From Allolobophora icterica (Eukaryota > Annelida > Clitellata > Crassiclitellata > Lumbricidae), in contig OY744608.1 in assembly GCA_963556255.1 (NCBI GenBank), positions 10,974,449 through 11,038,448 on the forward strand: a DNA stretch of 64,000 nt, given 5' to 3'. Positions 1 through 32,000 of the stretch are shown here, one piece after another. The position numbers and the translations under genes are program-made. Numbering within the stretch: position 1 is the first letter of the stretch; the number at the start of each line of letters is the position of its first letter. The notes beneath the pieces are model-generated. The model had not been told where the DNA came from. It saw only the letters and a program-made list of their open reading frames with translations, and ran no database searches.

Positions 1-649
1 TGTGTTTGGATGTGATGCATTCTTCTGTTTTCTTTTAGACTTGGGGAGTCCTCCAGTCTGAGCCGCGGATTCGTTTCTGGTCATTCCAAGCTGTGGAAAT
101 CAATTCAGCTGAGATTCCTATAAATGGGACAGTGTCTCGATGAAGAAAAACTAGTAATCTAGAATCGGTTGATTAATCAAAGATAACTAATCGTAATTGC
201 TAAGCCAGTGGAGTTTAATGATTTGTTTTTATTCGTAGGCCATACCCTGACATTCCATGATTTTAGTTGTATGCAGATTTAACAATCAAGTAATTACTCG
301 AGACTGTTCATGAGACACAAAACTGTTTTTAAACATTTTAAAATTTATTGTTATACTTGACAAAAAAGATAAGATTGTAACACTGTCATGTGATATACTG
401 CAAGCTATTAACTGTTGAATATTTGTGAATAAACATGTTGTAGTCGGGAAGTCATTGTTAACTTGCCTCTCTAAACATATTGTGATAGGTAACAACATCC
501 TATCGGTGGCTTCAATCTGTCCTCTGCATTCAGAGGGACATCCTTCATCTTGCCTTCCCTGCTTACAGTTTATGGACCATTTTTTTACTAATGAAGTATT
601 GTTTTACCTGAAGTAGATTTGATACCTGAGGATTTAAAACATAGGGACT
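1..649. other. No gene recognised (left edge)
   Basis: AT-rich sequence. The short open frames here have no recognisable domain or splice context. I see nothing I can support before the retroposon that starts around 650. Confidence 0.5.
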
Positions 650-1365
650 TTTCTGGAATGACCAGTCTTCATCGATGTTAAGGTATGCAGGCAACGCCTA
701 TACCCCCTAAAAGTCCTCCGATCTCAAGGAATGCCTCCCAACAAACTAAAGAACATTTTTCAAGCCCTTGTTGTCTCCCGACTAATTTACACCATTCCAT
801 CTTGGAGGGGGTTCCTGTCAGCTGAACTGGGTGGGAAAATTGATTCGTTTTTGCGCAGGGCTGGGCGCAGCAACCTCTTTAGTGGTGACAGTTTAACTTT
901 GGAGAAGATTTGTGAAAAAATTGAATTGAAATTCTTTAAAAGCATCCAATCACCCCAACACTGTCTTCACCAATTACTGCCGGCAGAGCACCTTCATAGA
1001 TTCAACTTAAGAAAAAGGGGTCATGAATTTGAATTACCGCACTTTAATACATTGCTGCATAAGAAATCCTTCATCATTCGCTCACTGTACAACTATAAAA
1101 ACTGTGTTGTTAATGCTAGTCCTAATGCCTGTTTCGATATCTAACCTGGCTCCAGTTGTAGACCCTAGTAATGCTTAGATCAAGCCTTTTGTTATTATAG
1201 ACATGTATGTAAATCAGACATTATGAAATTGTATATAATACTGCTGCTTTTTTGTCTTACTGATATTGTGTTTTATTTGCTGTCTTGCCAATGTATGTAT
1301 TGTGGTTGTAAAGTATGAGCGTTTGTCTTGTAGTAATAAAAGATTACTTACTTACTTACTTAATT
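650..1365 (+). mobile_element. 5'-truncated CR1/L2-like non-LTR retrotransposon 3' end
   Basis: An open frame at 731-1144 (137 codons) resembles the C-terminal end of CR1/L2-type reverse transcriptases. It has a stretch like SRLIYTIPSWRGFLS, then FLRRAGR, then the HCLHQLLP and FNLRKRGHEFELP blocks typical of the region after the RT thumb. It is followed by about 190 nt of 3' UTR, an AATAAA-like stretch and a (TTAC)n tail near 1345-1361, as expected of L2-like elements that end in short tandem repeats. The RT palm is absent, so this is a 5'-truncated dead copy. Family is inferred from these motifs; the left boundary is approximate. Confidence 0.75.
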
Positions 1366-1541
1366 CCTGTTCTTATTATTATTGTTTTTTCGTTATTGTG
1401 AAGTAATTGAGTAACTAGAAAGCACTGATTAGTGCATAGAAACATATAAGTATTAGGCAGATAATATTTACTTTTGCTCTCCCCAAGGGTTGCCATTGGA
1501 TGGAACTGTCTACTCCATGTATGTCTCACAAGGATCAGCAC

Positions 1542-3740
1542 CAGTGGCGTAACAACCATATAACGAGGGTGGACAAAGTCCAGGGGCCCCCGAGGTCGAA
1601 AGGGCCCCCAAGCTTTCCTACTGCGCACCCTGTGTGACATTTTGCTTTAGTGCCCTATTATTTCATTTTCCTCCGAGCGCAGACATTTTTTAATTGGTTC
1701 ATTGACATATTTGGTTCTGATGACATATATAGCCTACGCGTACGCCCTACGGTGTTCAAAAGTACCACATCAAGGCCCAGCTAGGTCTGAGCTTCTCTGC
1801 AGCCTGAGGAATAGCCTGTATATATGATACATATGTACGTGTTGTCTATCTAGGTCGCGGGGTCGGGGTATTTGACCCTAATCCACGCACAGTACAATGA
1901 AAACCCATGAGTCATATTCTCCCTTTTAGGCGCACATTACTGCATACACTTTACGGTATACGCATATCTCTCAGCTCCAGTGCTAAGCAATATCTGTAAT
2001 ATTATCTGCCTAATTGTTCATCTGTTTCTCGCTCTCTCACTAGCTCGCTCTCTGTCTGTCTCTCTCGTTTTCTCTCTCACTCGTTCTGTCTCTGTCGCAA
2101 TCTGTCTCTTTGTCAATGCCTCTCTAAAAGCCTTGTACCCTATACACACTATATACACTGTCTACAACGACTGTAGTCTTCGTGCTCCTCAGCCTCACGT
2201 GAAAGTACAATACGTCTTTCTTGTTCAGAATACAGTCATTCGCTTACTTAAAAACGACTTCTAATTAAATTTTTAATCGACGGCTAAAGCTATCTTGAAC
2301 CAGAGAAACTAAGACTCAACTGAAGGTATGGAACTTCTAATTTAGAATAGCAGTTCTGAACTTCTTGCTGCTTTGCTTTTGTAATTAGTATATAATATAA
2401 GTAATTATAATCTACTTCACTTCGTGAAACATTACTAATGCCTTAAACCTTAAACGTTAGGCCTATGCTGTGAATCTGAATTTGCCTCGAGAGCAAAGAT
2501 TTCACGGAGAGAAGTAATGCCACTGGTTTGAAGCCAAACATGGAGAAATTTAAGTTCATATATTTATTATCATTTGGGAACAATTGTTACTGACAATTGA
2601 CAGTGCATCTCGTGCACTTCAATCAGTCTATGTATAGACCTATCTACAGCAGCGCTACCAGACTTCTCTCTGTGGCATTTGACTTAACATGCGTGATTCA
2701 TATGAATCTATCATTACTACAGCTACAGCAATCAGTCAGCTCTTTGTAAGATTACGCCGAAGTTAGAAAGAGTCGCACAAATAAATTCTCTGGTGAACTG
2801 AACAGTGACGATCGAACCAGAAATAACTTTCAAGAGTGATGTCTTTTTCGCTATTGTAGACAGCAATGCCTCAGCTTAAGAGTCGTTTTGAAGGGCAGTG
2901 TTTAGTTTCTGCAGCGTTTAGTTTTCTTTAGGCTATCCCAAATCTCTTCTGCACTTATCCGATGTTCATTTGGAATTAGCAGCAACAAAACTGCAACAAA
3001 CATATTAATCGGACATCGGCCCCGATTTTTTGTCAGAGGCGCGGTCCTTCAGACGTGAGTTCAGCAAGGAACTCGTAACAACAAAAACTGTGTTGGACAT
3101 ACTGAAACTCATATTGGGCTTGGCTACTGCCTGTGTGCTTTTGACACTCTCCCAGACTATTGGGACTCCCAGTCACCGTTGCCAGTGCTCCTTCTCCAAG
3201 TTGAAACTTATAAAGACGTATCTTAGATCCACTACCTCACAGGACAGGCTTGATGGTCTTGCTCTGCTTGCGATCGAAAATCGAATGTGCAAAACAATTG
3301 AATATTGATGACTTGATAGACAAATTTGCTCATAGTAAAGCTAGAATAGCCAAATTCGTGAAGTAATTCTCTGAAGAACTACAGAGATGGAGCGCTCAGC
3401 ACTGGCCGTGACTGGCCACGGTGACTGGGTGAGTGACAAACAGCACAAAGACATGTAGCCAATTCCGTGATATATAGATGACATGATATGAGAACTGCAT
3501 ACATTATATTAGGCCTAGGCCTACTGCAAGTGTACGTAGGCAATACATTTTTTTGTATTCTTTTTTGTCTTGAACTATTAATGTGATTTGAAATATGGGT
3601 CATTAATGAGAACATTTAATACTCTTTTTTAATCTAACTGCAGTTTAAAATATAGCTATATCATTATTTTTACGTTTTAATGGGTAAGGGCCCCCAAGCC
3701 AAGAATGTCCAAGGGCCCCCGGCTAGGTTGTTACGCCACT
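1542..3740. mobile_element. hAT-superfamily DNA transposon, decayed, with TIRs and 8-bp TSD
   Basis: The ends are perfect 16-bp inverted repeats: CAGTGGCGTAACAACC at 1542-1557 and its complement at 3725-3740. They are flanked by an identical 8-bp direct repeat ATCAGCAC at 1534-1541 and 3741-3748. Subterminal GGGCCCCC blocks recur at both ends. CAGTGGCG termini and 8-bp duplications are hallmarks of hAT elements. Inside, a decayed plus-strand transposase C-terminus (hAT dimerisation region) is visible at about 2860-3365. The 2.2 kb length suggests a deleted formerly autonomous element. Confidence 0.9.
2860..3365 (+). pseudogene. hAT transposase C-terminal fragment (dimerisation region), frameshifted
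   Basis: The longest open piece (3030-3308) carries SFSKLKLIKTYLRS, a following SQDRLDGLALLAIE and a shifted continuation DDLIDKFAHSKARI. This is the usual order at the C-terminus of hAT transposases. The stretch upstream to about 2860 shows further transposase-like words in other frames, split by stops. No catalytic core is readable. It lies inside the inverted-repeat element at 1542-3740 and is its remnant transposase. Confidence 0.75.
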
Positions 3741-4299
3741 GATCAGCACGTATGTAGCCTACCACCAATATAGGGGTTGAATGTTACTCTGTCAGAAGCC
3801 TTCAGATAGAAGTAGATTGGCCATTTCTAAAAGTGGAGTTATTTCGAACAACCCTTAACCTAGTAAAGGTTTTAAGTGGTTCAGAAGACCTTTGATGATG
3901 TTGGATACACTGAAAGTTAACCAGGAATGCTAATTAGACAGCCATTCCAGGGTTCTTAAGTGCTTTTTTAACTCTTAACTTCTATCATGCCAGTGTCATA
4001 TGCACAAGGCATCAGCCAATGGCGCACCAAAACAGGAGGTGTAATCAGGTCAATACCCAGAAGATACTGTAATACACTGATGCTGTCCACTAGCTGAGAT
4101 TATAATTACATGTACTACATCACATTTACTATAATTACTTTACATCCAATCTACAGATCAACAACCCTTGCACCGAGGAATTTGTCATGTTTCTGTCGAC
4201 TTGTTTTGTGCTAACATACGCTAGCAATTAAGAACATGTTTTAAAGGTAGAAGGTGTTATAGAATTGTCCAGGTATGCATACATACGCATCCAAACATA

Positions 4300-4480
4300 C
4301 TTGGGTCTAAGTATTATTACGCATTTAGTAACTGCCATTATATAATGACCAAGTATAAATCGAGGGCACTGAGCAGTTGTGAATGAAGGGCTTGCTTAGG
4401 GTCCCTACACAGTAACCATTTCAAGGGAGGTTGAAACCCCTACTCCACGCTACAAGGCAAGTGATAGTAATCGATTAAGG
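4300..4480 (-). repeat. tRNA-derived SINE copy, family A
   Basis: Shares the order (plus-strand reading) ATTATTA..CATTTA, TATATAATGACCAAG, GAGCAGT.GTGA.TGAAGGGCTTGC, GGTCCCTACAC, then a decayed B box, with copies near 26.4, 29.7 and 34.3 kb. The complement of the B-box region reads like GGTTCGAGCC in the better preserved copies, so the family is tRNA-derived and this copy lies on the minus strand. Confidence 0.65.
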
Positions 4481-4734
4481 CAATCATTAAAAAATCACTG
4501 AAAGATGAGCAGGGTCGAGATCACGTGGTAGCTGTAGAAAAACGTACGTACACATTTTACCTTTCCAACTTAAAATCTGTTAATGGATTCCTCCATCAGC
4601 CGCTGAGGTAAAGCTCTGATCGCCATTTACTTTAGGTCGTACATCCGTGGCTTTATTACATTTAATTATACGTGTAGGTCTTCACATTAACCTCAATTGA
4701 AGTTTATTATTTAATATTCATAGCAAGTTTATTA

Positions 4735-4870
4735 TTCATATCGTATTCGTAATCTCCAAACTTCTAAAGCGCCACTCGAAGGCCAAGCGCAGGGCACCAG
4801 CCTATTCACGAGCGCTACGTCAGATCAGAGGGGGTTCCAGAGAGTAGTCCAAAAGAGGTCAAGTCCGTTA
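4735..4870 (+). repeat. Dispersed SINE-like repeat (family C)
   Basis: Starts with TCGTAATCTCCAAACTTCTA and continues AAGCGCCACTC, GCAGGGCACCAGCCTATTCA, GAGCGCTACGTCAG. The same series recurs at 7930-8030, 31785-31930, 41160-41235 (inverted), 45820-45885 and 60138-60190 (inverted). No coding potential; probably a SINE. Confidence 0.55.
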
Positions 4871-5497
4871 GTCTGTTAGTATTACACATAGCTAGTTTAT
4901 TAGACTTTGATGTTGGATTAAAAATTTAAATCTAAGCTGTCCTAGAGATTAGAGTCTATAAGTGTCTAGAATCCCTCTGTGTTTCTGTAAGAAATGAAGT
5001 CTAAATTAAATAAGATTGTTTAAATTAAATTAGATTGTTTTTTTTGTTGTTTTTCCTTTTTTGCCACTAAGTCTTACTATTCTGTTAACTAGTTGCCCAC
5101 CTTTTGCAAATTCGTTGTCTCTAAATAGGTCTCAAAGGCTCATGTGTACATGGCCGTCGTCGAGTTTTGTTAAGTAAATGGGGGGCCCTTACTAGCGGGA
5201 CCCTGGTCCTTTTAGGGCTTCCTATTGACCACTCACAGCATGATATAGACTTCTAAACCCATGAATATCTTAATGTTTCAAACCTTTCAGCATCATAGTG
5301 GCTATTTAAATTATATTTTCTTGTATATTGTCACGTTTGCTTTTTGTGGATCAATAAATTGATTGATTGATTCTGGTTGATTTTATTATGTCTTAAATTC
5401 GGCCACGTGCCAGATGGCGGTAAAGTAAACTTTAACGTCACTTCTAGCATGATGAGTCCTCGTAAACTGTAGTCTGTGGCGTAGAGAACACGCAAAG

Positions 5498-26761
<21,264 letters not shown>

Positions 26762-29089
26762 GCGCGCGCTCCTTACACATTTCTCACTATCAAAATATTT
26801 CAGAAACGTCAATGCCAAACCTATCCACACTCTTCATGTTGCATTATTGTTTTATAGTCTGCTGGGAATGCTCCTTCTGCTAAGGTGAAGCTAGTGCCAG
26901 AGCTTCTACTGTTTTCTCTTTGCTAAATAATTCTGGAAGGCAACGTACAGAGGATAATGTTTAAAACTAGTGGGCTACAGTTGTTGGATGGAAGCTTTTA
27001 AAACGTGGATAGACATTTTAAATGGTGCGAGCAGAAATTTGTTTTTGTGTGCGTAATCAGTTTTAAGTGTACAACAATCATGTTTGCAAAACCACAATAG
27101 CTTTACCAATCCGAAATGGGAACGAACTTATCAGAAGAGAATTTTTGTGTGATCAGTGTAGTCTCAATCATGTTCATGTGAAACCTAAGGTTACTACTTG
27201 TTTTGTTTCATCCATATTACTGTAGTTGTAATGTTTTTTTGTAAAGTGCTGTTTCATGCTGAAAATGAACTTCTGATTTTATGCATAACTTTGCCACATT
27301 TATGATTTTATAGTTGATACAAATTATGGTCCGTATGTTGTAGCACATAAAACTGATTAATCGTGTGAAAAATCATGTAAGCTGAATAAGTGAACTGTGT
27401 ACAAATTCAGTTGGAAAACTAATTTCAACATAACCTGAAGGTCAATCTTAATAAGAAGTTGCCCACTTGGGTCCCATGGCATCCTTGAAAACTGTTTTCA
27501 GTGCCACAATAGAGAAAAGCTTGTTTTCAACGAATCGGCAAATATGCAGTAAGAGATTCAAAGTATTCAGATTGTTTAGATAAATCAATACTCTGCACAA
27601 GTTTTGTGATGTGCTTTTATCACGTAGTTACTCTAGCTTCTGTAGTTCGATTTATTCATGGCTTCATTTTTCTCATGTTGGAAGTTTACTAAAAGGTTTG
27701 GCAGGGCTTTTTATTTGCACATATCCCTTCAGCCAATGTAGCATTTCCGCTCTGTGTGAAGAGTCAGGTTTTGGGTTGCAGTCTAACGTTACATAAGGAA
27801 GCTTTTACACCCCCTACAGAAACTAATCCGAGAAGTTTCCTGTACTTGTAAAAAAAAGGTCTCGATTCTCGCCCAAAACAACAGATCTGTTTAAGGATGA
27901 AAAGAGCACTTGGCGGAACCAAGAGTTTTAAGTTTTAGTCCGTAAATGATCTGGTTGTTGTATTTTAACCTAATTACGTTCTATGTTGCAAGAAATTAAT
28001 ACTTGTCAGATCATATTTGCCAATGGTATTACTAGTAAAATTGAGTGATGTTCCAGTTATATTTTGATGTGATACTTTCAGACACAAATTTCTGAAAGAA
28101 TATTTTACCAGTGTTAAGTGGTGCAACTGCGGTTTAATAGAGAAGGAAGAGACCGGGAGGAGAGTCCGAGCACATAATCTGTGTATTGTGTTATTTATTC
28201 TGTGTTGCAGGTTTCTGCATTTAGAGACCGAGAGAGAATGGGTAAAACGTGAGCAAGACAGAGAATGGCTATAATATGTATGGTTGTTAGAAAATACCCA
28301 TTTTTGACATAGATGGCCATTTTAAAGCTTGTTATTTATAAATGGCCTAAGTTACAACTTTAGTTACTAAAGTCAGTTAAAACTATATTACAGTAATATT
28401 CACCGTGTAGAATAGCCGGACTTAAAAACACGGCTCTTATAATGTGAAGTAAATGGCCATTATAAGCATTAAACACATAGATCAATATAAAAGCTGTTAA
28501 ATATTGAGGTCTGTTTCATATGTTTTACTGCTTAATTTACAGCTTGTGTTCAAATATTTGCATTTAGCTTCCATTTATGTCAAAGGGTGTGGCATAGTTT
28601 TCAGTAATGCTGGGTAATTTTAAGTGGCTATCCAAACTGTCTTTAAGTTCTTATCCAGAATAAACTGTTCTAGTTTTGTTGTTACACTTGGCATTGGTCA
28701 GTGAGTTAGGCATGGATGATATTCAAGTTTTCCACTTTTTCTTAGTAATGCACTTTGGAAAGATGCTAGCTCATACATTGTCACAAGAGAAAAGTGCATT
28801 TGATTTCTGTACAACATTCTATGTGGGTAGTCTGCTTCATCTTAAACCAATCAATTTCTTTCAGCTTGGCCTGACTTGTTCATTGCCAATTCTTTTGTTT
28901 TTCCTCTTGCGATTAAGTTTTTTATCCATTAACCTTTGCCTTATTATTGCCAAAGCACTGACAAATACACTACTATAAATAAATTTAATAAATTATCAAA
29001 AACAAAATTCCTTAGGAAAAACGCACAAGATTGCAAATTAATGTTAGTGTTGCGGCCATGGTTTTTACAGCAGTTTATCCTCCTTAACT
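26762..29089. other. Convergent ZFR/POLK 3' region
   Basis: Between the ZFR stop (26761) and the POLK stop (29090 on minus). Candidate ZFR polyadenylation signals are AATAAA at 28659-28664 and 28978-28983. I see no convincing nearby signal for POLK. Several open frames of 60-100 codons lack domains or splice sites. No further gene is supportable. Confidence 0.6.
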
Positions 29090-32000
29090 TCAACCCTGTT
29101 CAGCCTTTTTGTTCTCTTCCGTTGGCTGTGATCCAAAGAACCTGTGCAGAGTCGTTCCGGTTGGTGGCTCCAGCTTACGGCGCTTGGCAGAAGACCCAGT
29201 AGATCTACACAAACAACATGTAATGTTGTGCAACACAGTATTTATGTAGCATCCTACATCATACATCTGAGACCACCCAGTTTTAAATGCCTGAGCAAAA
29301 CAGAGTCTACCAAACACATGGATGGGCTTCAGGACAGGCTATGCATGTGAAGTGGATGAAGCCCTAGATCTGCAATGGAAATCCATTGCAATTTCTCCCA
29401 TTTCAGCCTCGGATTAGAATAGTCTTCCGCTAGACACATGTAGGCCTACAGTCTTCCGCTAGACACATGTAGAGTCTTCCGCTAGATATATGTACTGCTT
29501 CAAGTGACACTGCTTGGCCAACATTCATAAAGTTACTTTTGTTAGATCAGTGATATATACCAGGTAGCCATGAATGTCAAGTGTTTTGTGATGTTCTACA
29601 AAGGCATAGTATTGGCATCTATTATTATTATGCATTTATTAAGCGCCACTATCTAATGACCAAGCATCAAGTGATGCTGCCGTGCAATCATGAGTAAAGG
29701 GCTTGCTCAAGGTCCCTACACATTAACAGTCAGATCTTTAAAAGAGGCTATGGCAGTATTTTGCAGCTGTCTCACGATTTTAACAGCTTTAGGATGCAGC
29801 AGTGTTTAACTGAATTCCAGAAAATGTCCTACCAAAGCACCACGATTACCGTGATGCACAGCACTGACTTCACGAGTTCAACTGATAAGCACAAACCCCA
29901 TCAGGTCATGCTAAATAAGGGACACGAAGAAGACTTATGTCAGGCCATGCCAGCAACGGACCATATAATTTAATTTCAGTGCCCTTATACTAGCCTGTTC
30001 GGTGTCGATGGTTTCTTCTTGTTGGTCAAGATATCGCGTACCGTCTCCTGGTTGAGACAAATGTCGATGTGTTGATTGAATTCATTCAAGTCCCAAAGTT
30101 TCTTTGTCACTCCACATACCGGGCATTCAAGCTGTGCAAAGGATGTTGGTTCGCCGGAAGTCGTTAAATTTAAATTGTCTGAAGTCGATGACAGACCAAG
30201 ACTTTGACAGTTTGCATCACTTGAAACACAACTGTCATTTGTATCAACACACGACGGGTTTGACTCTAAAGTCAAATTAACATGCGTATCTCCAACGGCC
30301 GCAGAAGAAACTGTTTTGTCCATGCCAGAACTGTGAGAAGAAGAAGTATCTTCTCTACCAATGGTAAAACCATAGTTTTTTAAGCCACATTTATTGCTGC
30401 TGCTGCTGCTTGCTGCCTCCGACTGAGCTGTACTTTCGGACTGTTTCTTTGGTGACCATGGTGTGTCTGTTAGGACTAATGTCTCTTTTGGGTCGCAGGC
30501 TTTCTGACGTTTAATTCGTTCAACTAACGATGTAATTGTGCTCTGGCTTTGACGACTCTCTTCCGTTGTTAAGGATGACATACGAACGCCTGGAACATCA
30601 CACACTGCACTTAATTTAACACATGTTTATTAGGACAGTTCTCAGAGGTGTAGCCAAAATAATCATTGAAGTATGTTTAGCCAAGGCACTCGCACAACAC
30701 CAATTCAATGTTAATACTGTTAACATTAACACAAGTATTGATCACTATCTTATTCCATGCAGTGCATCTGCACACTGATTCAGCAAAATGTTCCTTCTGG
30801 GAGAATTCCCTGTTGTACCTGTTTCCCCCTCCACCTAACTGTACAGTGTAATACTTTTAACAGACCAGAGACCACGGCTACAAGTGTCAGCTCTATTATA
30901 CATATGCGTTTCTATACATATAATATACTTATATATAATTACTATTAACCTGCCAATTAATAGGTGGTTATAACATCCATTGAATCGGCAAGGGTGCCTT
31001 GCACAAGTAAAACAAAGACGCAGAGGGGAAGGCCCAACATATTAGCACTAGGTTAAAAGACCTCCTGGCAACTAATTAAAACCTTGAGAAAATCCTCGAT
31101 GCTTACCCATTAACCGAAGACGAAGAGGTTCGGGATAGGCATTTGCAATTTCTGTTCGAAGTAGTTCAAGTGCCACAGCGAAGATCGTATCAAAGTCTTG
31201 TGTGTAGCTGCCAAGGGTGTGTGCACGAGTTCGAACCTCAAACTGAACTGTTTTAAGTTTCAACGTCACCGTCTTACCCTGGACAGAAAAATAAAACTTA
31301 GGCACTACCCAAAAGAACAAATCAGTTGGAAATTCAGCAGTCTCTGGGGCTGCAGACTTATCTGAAGAAAAATCTCATCTATTCCAAATGTTCCATCAAG
31401 ATTACAAAGGACGAACCATAAACTCAAGGACAAAGGGTTGGTATATCATAAGCTGTTTACTTCCATACTCGATGCGCAAAGGATCAATATTATATTGTAG
31501 TATCCCAGAAGCTACTAATCACAGCTTCTTAACAAGTGGCACTGTGTAATTACCATTATCTACTATGACCCCATCAAACACACTATCTGTACTAAGCTGC
31601 AAATGATCACACAAATTAAATTTCTACATTATTATAAATTCTCTGTTTATCCAAACATACCATTAGGCATTCATGATTAAGATCATTGGCCAGCATCTGT
31701 GATAACTCCCGACAGATGTCCTCCAACTCGGATGGTTTGCTGTGTTCCTTGAAAGTCCTGGATACATCAAAATCAGACAACTTACCTCGTAATCGTAAAC
31801 ACCAAGTTTCTAAAGCACTACTCTAAAGATAAGCACACAGCACCAGCTTATTCATGAGTGCTGCGTCAAGTCAAAGGGGCTGTCCACTAGTGTCCAGGGA
31901 TGGTCCAGGGGAGTTCCAAGTTCAATTGCCAGAGAGACCAGACAGAATTCGAGGAGGAGCTGCCAAGGCAGGTTTCGTTGAGGACTAGAACACTTGGAAG

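Larger units (their letters stand above)
3749..5497. other. Upstream intergenic region of ZFR with dispersed repeats
   Basis: Holds a SINE copy (4300-4480) and a second dispersed repeat (4735-4870). The roughly 100 nt before the ZFR start show no obvious TATA box. The start context is CGCAAAGATGGCTG. No other gene is supportable. Confidence 0.5.
29090..30589 (-). other. POLK: POLK exons 12-13: regulatory tail with one UBZ4 finger and PIP-like motif
   Basis: Exon 12 (30589-29995) encodes a Ser/Thr-rich region and then [25 protein letters not shown], a UBZ4-type ubiquitin-binding zinc finger (Cys678, Cys681, His696, Cys700). Exon 13 (29204-29090) encodes a basic KRRK patch (728-731), likely nuclear targeting, and [10 protein letters not shown] near the C-terminus. 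This fits the L-x-x-F-F core of a PCNA-binding (PIP) box, but the leading Gln is replaced by Gly. Pol kappa uses such modules to bind ubiquitinated PCNA. Confidence 0.85.
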
